Shown piece by piece: positions 7,399 through 15,000 of a DNA stretch of 28,876 bases (positions are counted from its first letter, which is position 1; the number at the start of each line of letters is the position of its first letter). This DNA is from a virus. The notes under the pieces are model-generated. The model did no database searches. It worked only from the letters and a program-made list of their open reading frames with translations, and had not been told where the DNA came from. The position numbers were made by a program, and so were the translations under genes. The stretch covers positions 1 through 28,876 of the IMG/VR virus record IMGVR_UViG_3300030105_002229; one strand, 5' to 3'.

Positions 7399-8877
7399 AT
7401 GAGTTTATTACCACAATTTGGGAGCATTATCCCATCTCAGTCGCAGCAAGTGCTTGCGTCAAATTATTTACAATGGAACAACAGTGGAGCAGGAGCTGTA
7501 CCAGGAAACTTTGCTGATTTTGCTCAGCAATATTTACCAGAAATTTATGAAGCAGAAGTAGAGCGTTACGGAAACCGTACGTTATCTGGATTCTTAAAAA
7601 TGGTTGGCGCTGAAATGCCAATGACATCTGATCAAGTTATTTGGTCTGAACAAAACAGATTACATATCTCTTACGCGGGAGTACAACAAGCGAATGGAGC
7701 TGGTACATTATCTGTTATAACACTTAATCCAGGTGCTGTTGCTGGTGTTCAAAACGTAATGTCTGTAAATGATACAGTTGTTGTTTTGGATCCTGCTACA
7801 GGGCTAGAAGCTAAAGGTATTGTAACAATATCTGTTCTTGGTGTAGCTGGAACAATAACAGTTCAGCTATTTGCTGGAACATCTTTAACTACACAAGGAT
7901 TTAGTGCCGCAGGATTAAAAGTATTCGTTTACGGATCTGATTATTCTAAAGGAACTACAATTGCTGCAGTTGGAGCGGGTAACTCTGCTGTAAGAAACAG
8001 TATTGATCCTGTATTAACACAATTTTCAAACTCACCAATTATTATTAGAGATCAGTATGTTGTATCTGGATCAGATACTGCTCAGATCGGATGGGTGAAT
8101 GTAGCAACTGAAGACGGAACTGACGGATACCTTTGGTATTTAAAAGCTGAGTCTGAAACACGTTTACGTTTTGAGGATTACTTAGAAATGGCTATGGTAG
8201 AAGGTGAACTTAATCTAAATGCTGCTGCAGCACCTGCGATTAATCAAAACCTTACTAACCCAGGAACACAAGGTTTATTTGCTGCTATTCAAGCTCGAGG
8301 AAATGTAGAAACAGGATTCACAGCGGCTCAAGGCTTAACTGAATTTGATGCTATCCTTAAAAACTTAGATACTCAAGGAGCTATTGAAGAAAACATGTTG
8401 TTTTTACAACGTCAAACTTCTTTAGACTTTGATGATATGTTAGCTAGTATTTCTAGCGGTGTAGCAGGAGGTGTTGCTTTCGGTTTATTCGAAAACTCTT
8501 CTGAAATGGCACTTAACTTAGGATTCAGTGGATTCCGTAGAGGATCTTATGACTTTTACAAAACAGATTGGAAATACTTAAATGATGCATCTACTCGTGG
8601 AGCAATCAATGGAGTTAATTCAATTGAAGGTGTATTAGTACCAGCTGGAACTTCAACTGTTTATGATCAAGTATTAGGAACAAATATCAGACGTCCATTT
8701 TTGCACGTTAGATATAGAGCTTCTCAAACTGATGATCGTAGAATGAAGTCTTGGTTAACAGGATCTGTTGGCGGAGCTAGTAACTCAACTCTTGATGCAA
8801 TGGAAGTAAACTTCCTTTCTGAAAGATGTTTAGTGACACAAGCTGCTAACAACTTTGTATTATTCAGAGGACTATAA
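7399..8877 (+). CDS. Major capsid protein
   Basis: The 492-residue product follows the scaffold-like gene and precedes a terminator, as expected for the most abundant virion protein. The N-terminal part contains a helix and strand region (YLPEIYEAEVERYGNRTLSG, then AEMPMTSDQVIWSEQNRLHI) like the N-arm and E-loop of HK97-fold capsid proteins. Residues about 100-182 form a Gly/Ala/Thr/Val-rich beta segment that reads as an inserted domain. The rest has mixed helical and strand segments (FEDYLEMAMVEGELNLNAAA, LDFDDMLASISSGVAGGV) and ends in a strand-rich part with VNFLSERCLVTQAANNFVLF. Codon use favours clean repeated choices (GGA, GCT, TTA), in line with high expression. Assignment rests on gene order, length, composition and the following terminator. 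Confidence 0.88.
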   Translation: MSLLPQFGSIIPSQSQQVLASNYLQWNNSGAGAVPGNFADFAQQYLPEIYEAEVERYGNRTLSGFLKMVGAEMPMTSDQVIWSEQNRLHISYAGVQQANGAGTLSVITLNPGAVAGVQNVMSVNDTVVVLDPATGLEAKGIVTISVLGVAGTITVQLFAGTSLTTQGFSAAGLKVFVYGSDYSKGTTIAAVGAGNSAVRNSIDPVLTQFSNSPIIIRDQYVVSGSDTAQIGWVNVATEDGTDGYLWYLKAESETRLRFEDYLEMAMVEGELNLNAAAAPAINQNLTNPGTQGLFAAIQARGNVETGFTAAQGLTEFDAILKNLDTQGAIEENMLFLQRQTSLDFDDMLASISSGVAGGVAFGLFENSSEMALNLGFSGFRRGSYDFYKTDWKYLNDASTRGAINGVNSIEGVLVPAGTSTVYDQVLGTNIRRPFLHVRYRASQTDDRRMKSWLTGSVGGASNSTLDAMEVNFLSERCLVTQAANNFVLFRGL

Positions 8878-8899
8878 TTAGTCAAAAATAATGTAATAG

Positions 8900-8937
8900 T
8901 TACCCTCGTTGTAATGACGGGGGTAATCATTACTTTT
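8900..8937 (+). terminator. Intrinsic terminator after the capsid gene
   Basis: A 10-pair stem is formed by 8900-8909 (TTACCCTCGT) with 8917-8926 (ACGGGGGTAA), with one T-G wobble, around a 7-base loop (8910-8916). It is followed by CATTACTTTT, a short T-rich tail. It lies 22 bases after the capsid stop codon. A T-tract this short suggests partial readthrough, comparable in logic to the T7 terminator after gene 10. Confidence 0.75.
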
Positions 8938-8960
8938 AAACTATTAAATTATATCATATT

Positions 8961-9842
8961 ATGGCAAATAAAAAAGCGCAACCCAAAAAAGCGGTTGCAA
9001 AACAAGTAGACTTAGAAGAGTCTATAAATGAGGTTGTAACATCAGTTGAACCAACTGAAACAACAAAAGATTGGCAGCACGTTGAAACTGCAAAACCGAT
9101 TGAACCTGAATGGGAAATTAAAGATAGATTATACTATTTAACAGGTAGAGATACTCCTCTTACTTTAACAATACCAGGTAAGCATACGCGTAAGCATGCA
9201 TTACTTTACTTTGATGAAAAGACTAGGAAACAAAAAGAAATAAGATATGCAACTAATCACGATTCCCCTTTTAAAGAAGAACAAGAAGGTGAAGCTACGA
9301 TGGGACATATTATGTTTAGAGATGGGGATTTAAGAGTTCCTAAGGAAAAACAAAATTTACAAAAATTACTTTCACTATATCATCCTTTAAGAAACAGATT
9401 GTATCAAGAATACGATCCAGTTGAAGAAGCTTACGATGATCTAGAGCAACTTGACCTGCAAACAGATGCGGCAGTATTTGCAAGAGAAATGGATATTGAT
9501 CAAGCCGAAGCTATATTACGTGTAGAGTTAGGTAGCGCAGTATCAGAGTTATCTTCTAAAGAAATAAAAAGAGATTTAAGATTATTTGCTAATAGAAACC
9601 CGGCATTATTTTTAGATTTAGCACAAGATGAAAATGTAGGGCTTAGGAATATTGCTATTAAAGCAACTGAGTCTAATATAATTTCTTTATCACAAGATCA
9701 AAGAACTTTTTCTTGGGCATCTAATGGCAGAAAGCTAATGTCTGTACCTTTTGACGAAAATCCGTATTCAGCTATGGCTGCTTACTTTAAGACCGATGAG
9801 GGCATGGAAGTATTTAGATCTATAGAAAAGAAGTTTTTATAG
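8961..9842 (+). CDS. Hypothetical head-region protein, 293 aa
   Basis: ATG at 8961 follows ATTATATCATATT. The product starts with a basic, Ala/Lys-rich tail (MANKKAQPKKAVAKQ), then an acidic linker to about residue 45. A compact beta-rich part follows (DRLYYLTGRDTPLTLTIPGK, later RYATNHDSPF and GHIMFRDGDL), then a helical region (about residues 125-245, including AREMDIDQAEAILRVELG and SKEIKRDLRLFANRNPALF). It ends with a conserved-looking YFKTDEGMEVFRSIEKKFL. There is no signal peptide or membrane segment and no enzyme motif. Placed between capsid and connector genes, it is probably a virion or head-completion protein. I do not recognise the family well enough to name it. Confidence 0.85.
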   Translation: MANKKAQPKKAVAKQVDLEESINEVVTSVEPTETTKDWQHVETAKPIEPEWEIKDRLYYLTGRDTPLTLTIPGKHTRKHALLYFDEKTRKQKEIRYATNHDSPFKEEQEGEATMGHIMFRDGDLRVPKEKQNLQKLLSLYHPLRNRLYQEYDPVEEAYDDLEQLDLQTDAAVFAREMDIDQAEAILRVELGSAVSELSSKEIKRDLRLFANRNPALFLDLAQDENVGLRNIAIKATESNIISLSQDQRTFSWASNGRKLMSVPFDENPYSAMAAYFKTDEGMEVFRSIEKKFL

Positions 9843-9889
9843 TAGTTTTTAAAAAAAACACGTAATTATATTATAGATGGTGAATTAGT

Positions 9890-9921
9890 ATTGACCGGTT
9901 TCTTAATTGGGACCGGTTAAT
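9890..9921. other. Long hairpin upstream of the adaptor-like gene
   Basis: Positions 9890-9902 (ATTGACCGGTTTC) pair with 9909-9921 (GGGACCGGTTAAT) over 13 pairs, three of them G-T wobbles, around a 6-base loop TTAATT. The core is two copies of the self-complementary ACCGGT, 18 bases apart. No T-run follows. Instead an A/T-rich leader runs to ATG 9943. It could be an RNA processing or stability element, an operator for a dimeric protein, or part of a promoter region. It is not a standard terminator. Confidence 0.5.
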
Positions 9922-9942
9922 ATTTATAATAAAAGAAATAAA

Positions 9943-10860
9943 ATGGCAGTAAATGTAGACATAGTTTATAAAACGGTATTACTTATTCTTAATAAAGAAC
10001 AAAGGGGTAACATGACACCAGACGAATTTAATAAGGTTGCTACGCAGGTACAACTTGAAATATTTGAAAGCTATTTTGAAACTTTAAATCAACAAGTACG
10101 AAGGCCAGATAATGACACAGAATATGGTGATCGCATTAAAAACGTAGATCAAGGTATTTCTGTATTTAAAACATACGGTAATGCAACTTATGTTCCCACG
10201 GGAGGATACTTTTCTTTACCAGCAGTATCAGGTGTAGGATCTGCTTCTCAAAATTTTACAGGAGACGGATTAATGCAGTCTTTTATTTTTACATCAATAA
10301 CCTCTTCTCAGTTATCTAATAGTGTGATAGCTGTTACTATAAACGGTGTACCAACCACAGCTTATAGTATATCTGGAAATAATATAGTGTTTACTACTAT
10401 TCCTGCTTTAAATGACATTATATTTGTTACAGCGACTCCAGAAGACTTTTATAAACTAGGAACAGTTATATATCAAGACACAAAAGAAGTTCAACTGTCC
10501 CAGCGTAACGAGCTTTTATATTTAAACTCTACACCTTTAATAGCTCCAACAACAACTTACCCTATATACTTATACGAAGACCATAAATTGTATTTATATC
10601 CACTATCTATAACTTCAAATGTACAAGTTAGTTATTTACGAAAGCCTGTTGATGTTGTATGGAATTTTACAATACCCACAGGACAGAATTATTACCAATA
10701 TAATCCCGTAAATTCTGTTAATTTTGAATTATCTAAAACAGAACAAGCTAATATAATATTAAGAATATTACTTTATTCAGGAATTGTAGTAAGAGATCCG
10801 TCGATAGTTAATATAGCTTCGCAACAAGTTCAACAAGAACAAATGAATTCAAAACAATAA
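9943..10860 (+). CDS. Head-tail adaptor-like protein with inserted beta module
   Basis: ATG at 9943 follows the A-rich leader AAAAGAAATAAA and is preferred over an in-frame TTG at 9907, which would begin inside the hairpin. The 305-residue product starts with a helical region (residues 3-55, TPDEFNKVATQVQLEIFESY) and then a strand-rich core in which GYFSLP (88-93) and TPEDFYKLGTVIYQ (165-178) would normally be adjacent. Residues about 100-163 lie between them and form a beta module (FTGDGLMQSF, VIAVTINGV, YSISGNNIVF, LNDIIFV). It ends with helices and a Gln-rich tail. Helix plus beta core downstream of the capsid genes fits a head-completion or connector protein. Function is inferred from position and fold class. 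Confidence 0.75.
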   Translation: MAVNVDIVYKTVLLILNKEQRGNMTPDEFNKVATQVQLEIFESYFETLNQQVRRPDNDTEYGDRIKNVDQGISVFKTYGNATYVPTGGYFSLPAVSGVGSASQNFTGDGLMQSFIFTSITSSQLSNSVIAVTINGVPTTAYSISGNNIVFTTIPALNDIIFVTATPEDFYKLGTVIYQDTKEVQLSQRNELLYLNSTPLIAPTTTYPIYLYEDHKLYLYPLSITSNVQVSYLRKPVDVVWNFTIPTGQNYYQYNPVNSVNFELSKTEQANIILRILLYSGIVVRDPSIVNIASQQVQQEQMNSKQ

Positions 10861-10863
10861 GAT

Positions 10864-12087
10864 ATGCCTATACCTAATGGCGGTTTAATAACCGAAACTA
10901 ACGAACAATATTACGCTGGAGCTCAGCGATTTATTTCAGATGGAAATGGCGTAATAACTACAACATTTGATACTGATCTAATACTAGGATCATTTGACCC
11001 CAACGCTTTAAATTACACTTTAAATAATTTTAAATTATATACAAGCGAAACAGGTTTACCAGGAAGATACGAAGAGTATACATTAGCTTATACTGTTGCT
11101 AATAACGTTATAACTTTTGCAGTTGCTCCAGATGCGGGTGATTATATAGCGGTACAATTAAAGATTTTAAATGGTGGTAGTTTTGGTGTAGGAGACGCAT
11201 CTGGAACTGCCACCGGAACAACTGTTGAAGAAAATTACGGAAGCTACGGTTATACATCTTTAAATGATGTAATAAATGGATTTATAGCTACTTATGTAGG
11301 AGAACATAAATTAATAAGTGATTGTAAAAGAACTGATGTTATATTCCACGCAAAAAGAGGATTACAAGAATTTAGTTATGATACATTAAAAAGTATTAAT
11401 TCTCAAGAATTAACAATTCCTCCAAGCTTAAGTGTTACAATACCTCAAGATTACGTTAATTACGTAAGTATGTCTTATATAGACGCTATTGGTGTTAAAC
11501 ACCCTTTATATCCAGCTAATGATTTAACTATTAGTCCTTATGAAGTTCCTTTACAAGATGATTCTGGAAATTACACAATGGACAATTTTGGTGATAATTT
11601 AGAAGGGTCTTCTTTAACAAATGAAAGATGGGCAGCAGCTAATGATAACTTGCTTAACGGAAATATAACTGCTGAAGATTATTTTGCTTATAGCGGATGG
11701 TTAACTGGTAATCCATTATTAGGTCAAAGGTATGGCAATGAGCCACAATATGCTCAGGGAAATGGATGGTTTAACATGAACGAAAGAGATGGAACTATAG
11801 CTTTCTCATCTAACTTAAAAGATCGTTTAATAGTGTTAGAATACATTTCTGATGGCTTAGCTTATGAATTAGACATGAGGATACCAAAGATGGCTGAGGA
11901 CGCTTTATATGCTCATATTTTGTATTCTATATTGGCAGGAAGAATCAATCAACCCGAATATGTTATACAAAGATTAAAAAGAGACCGATCAGCTAAATTA
12001 AGAAATGCAAAAATAAGGTTATCAAACATTAAACTATCAGAGATAGTACAGGTAATGAGAGGTAAATCTAAATGGATTAAATCGTAA
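10864..12087 (+). CDS. Tail adaptor/tubular-like protein
   Basis: The 407-residue product starts 3 bases after the previous gene. Residues 1-20 contain TNEQYYAGAQ. Residues about 21-100 carry a beta module like the one in the preceding gene (ISDGNGVITTTF, YTVANNVITF, DAGDYIAVQL). Residues from about 125 on resemble a podovirus adaptor (T7 gp11/P22 gp4 type): a helix (DVINGFIATYVGEHKLI, then VIFHAKRGLQEFSYDTL), a strand (ELTIPPSLSVTIPQDYVNYV), a long Asn/Gly-rich middle, and a C-terminal helical part (MRIPKMAEDALYAHILYSIL) with a basic end. Such proteins ring the portal and bind the tail nozzle. No catalytic motif is seen. The role is inferred from order and pattern. Confidence 0.75.
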   Translation: MPIPNGGLITETNEQYYAGAQRFISDGNGVITTTFDTDLILGSFDPNALNYTLNNFKLYTSETGLPGRYEEYTLAYTVANNVITFAVAPDAGDYIAVQLKILNGGSFGVGDASGTATGTTVEENYGSYGYTSLNDVINGFIATYVGEHKLISDCKRTDVIFHAKRGLQEFSYDTLKSINSQELTIPPSLSVTIPQDYVNYVSMSYIDAIGVKHPLYPANDLTISPYEVPLQDDSGNYTMDNFGDNLEGSSLTNERWAAANDNLLNGNITAEDYFAYSGWLTGNPLLGQRYGNEPQYAQGNGWFNMNERDGTIAFSSNLKDRLIVLEYISDGLAYELDMRIPKMAEDALYAHILYSILAGRINQPEYVIQRLKRDRSAKLRNAKIRLSNIKLSEIVQVMRGKSKWIKS

Positions 12088-12091
12088 TTAA

Positions 12092-15000
12092 ATGGCTCAA
12101 GAAATTAAGAATACATTTCTAAAATCCAAGATGAATAAAGATCTTGATGATAGAATATTGCCAAACGGCGAGTATAGAGATGCTTTAAATATATCCGTAG
12201 GTAGATCAGAAGATAATGATATAGGCGCTTTAGAAAATGTTATAGGAAACTCTTTACTTACAAATACTGAATTAAACATACCTGGATTAAACATTATAGG
12301 AATTAAACCTGACGATTCAAGCGAAAAAATATTTGTTTTTTTAACCAATTATACTGACTTAAACCCGCTAAATCCCACACCAGCACCTGCAAATACATTT
12401 CATTTTTTGTATTCTTATAACACTACAAACAATCAATATACAAAATTGTTAGAGGGGCATTTTTTAAATTTTTCTACAACTAATAGAATTATAGGTATTA
12501 ATTTATTAGAAAATCTTTTATTTTGGACAGATAATCGTAATCAGCCAAGAAAAATAAATATAGATTTAAGCGCAGGTAGTAATTCTTTATTTAATAACCA
12601 ACAACAAAGAACAGAGGATGGTCCATATTATACAGAGGAACATCAAATTTCTGTTGCAAAATACAACCCTTATCAAGCGATTAAATTATACAAAAGAGTA
12701 GAATTAGTTGCTATAGGTGGTGCTGGCTCCTATTTTTCAGTTGCAGGCGATAGAGTAACAGAGCTTTCTAAATACATAGGGGGTACGGTATTGAAAAGAC
12801 TGCAAACTAATCCAATAAGTGGAAATGATCACGTAACTGTTGCTAGTGTGATACTAATAGGCGGCACTACTAGAATTACGGTTTCTCCTGCTTTAACTGA
12901 AAATATAACCGCAAATCAAGAAATAATTATAATATCCTCCAATATGAGTAATGAGTCGGCTAATACCGAATGGCCGGGGGATCCTAATTTTTTAGAAGAT
13001 AGATTTGTTAGATTTAGCTATCGCTTTAAGTATGACGATAACGAATATTCGTTAATGGCTCCATTTACTCAAATAGCTTATATACCAACTCAAAAAGGAT
13101 TTTTTATACAAGAAGATGAGGAAGCTACTTATCAATCTACTGTTGTACAATTTATGAAAAATAATGTACAAAATGTAAATTTATCAGTGCCATTGCCTGA
13201 CGCAGCTACAGCATTAGCTAGATCTTATAAAATCCAAGAAATAGAGTTGTTGTTTAAAGAAGCTGATGGTACAGTGGTTAAAGTTTTAGAAAGCATTCCA
13301 GTGTCAGTAGTTGCTGCCCAGGGACCTTACGGTTTTTATGAATATGAATACCAATCTCGTAAACCCTACAAAACCCTTCCAGAGGCTCAAACAGTTAGGG
13401 TATATGATAAAGTGCCTATAAGAGCTTTTTCTCAAGAAACTGCGGGTAATAGAATTATTTATGGTAATTACATTGACCAGCACACTCCACCGGATAACTT
13501 AAATTACAACTGTAGAATATCTCAAAAAAATACAACTGGTAGATTTAATAATTTTGTAGAATATCCTAATCATTCTGTAAAAAGAAATAGAAATTACCAA
13601 ATAGGATTTGTTTTATCAGATAAATTTGGCAGGCAATCTCCTGTTATATTATCTTCTGTAGATAAGATTGGCCTTCAAGAGGCGGGTATTTTTTATTCTG
13701 GATCAAGTATTTATAGCCCTTACGATGATTCTATGAATGATACTGATGTTATGGAGTGGGTGGGGGATTCAATACTTATTAATATTAATTCTCAAATATC
13801 TTCTGTAAAAAATAACAGTACAGGTACACCTGGTTTATATGCAATACAACAAAAAGATACCTCCTCTGGGGACGGATACGCTGTAATAGCTGGGGATTCT
13901 ATAATAAATAATACGTACACTTTTACACTTAACAATGGTTTTAGCAGCAACGAAAACATTCCTAAAAAAGGAAATTATTTAAGAGGAAAGTTTAAAGATT
14001 TTGTTTTAGTTACAAATGTAGTTGAACCTAACTCTGGCAGTTATATAATAACAACTTTAGGTCAAGTAAATAGTTCATATTTACATGTTGAACCTCCCGT
14101 TGATACTGTGCCAATATTAAGATTTGCATATATTATAAACGATTTAGGTTGGTATTCTTATAAAATTGTTGTTAAACAAACACAACAAGATTATTATAAC
14201 GCTTATTTACCTGGATTTTTAGATGGATATCCTATATCTTTAAAGAATGACGATGATCCTCCAGTTAATATTATTGATTTTCCTACCGGCGAATTAGGTA
14301 AAACAGCTCACGTTGTTTTAATAAACGATAATATTAATAAAATACCTAGAGATTTATCAGAAGTTGGTCCAGAACAAAAACAATATAGATCTTCTGTAAA
14401 GTTATACGGAAGAGTTAATAATTTTCTTACTCTTAATGGTGAAAAACCTTTTACTCAACAATATTTTCCTAGAGTTGGTATAAGTGCTAATGCCGTAGAT
14501 CACGTTGCTTCTACCATTGCTAGTGCTTTAGAATTAAAATTTATACCTATTGAGATCAGCAATCCTACGGCTCTTTATCAACTTAACACTAATCCTTATA
14601 TAGCTAGATTAGCTACATCTGAAACTGGTATTGCTAATCCACTTGGTATTAAAGCTGAAGGTGATAAAATGATACCGGCTCTTACTATTTACGAAACAGC
14701 CGCTCAAGAATCTTTATTGCCTATATATTGGGAAACTACATCCGAAGGTCTTATTGCCGATTTAAACGCCGATGTTCTAGAGGACTTTCCTGGAGCCACT
14801 GATTTACAACCCTCTGGTTGGGCATTAGAAGAGGACTTAGCTCCTGGAGAGATTTTTACAAGAAATATATATGCTACTAGCGCAGAAGGAAATCCGTTAA
14901 TAAACGCAATTATTACTTTAGAAAGTATTACAAGAGGTACTAATAATCCAATAGTTATTACAAATGACGGTATTATAGATATAAATATTCCAGATAGCAC

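Noticed and set aside
9891-9930. TTGACC and TATAAT as a sigma-70 promoter
   Set aside because: The spacer is 28 bases, far from the usual 17, and the TTGACC half is part of the hairpin stem.
9907-9942. TTG start 12 codons upstream of the adaptor-like gene
   Set aside because: It would begin within the hairpin, and ATG 9943 has the leader type of the other genes.
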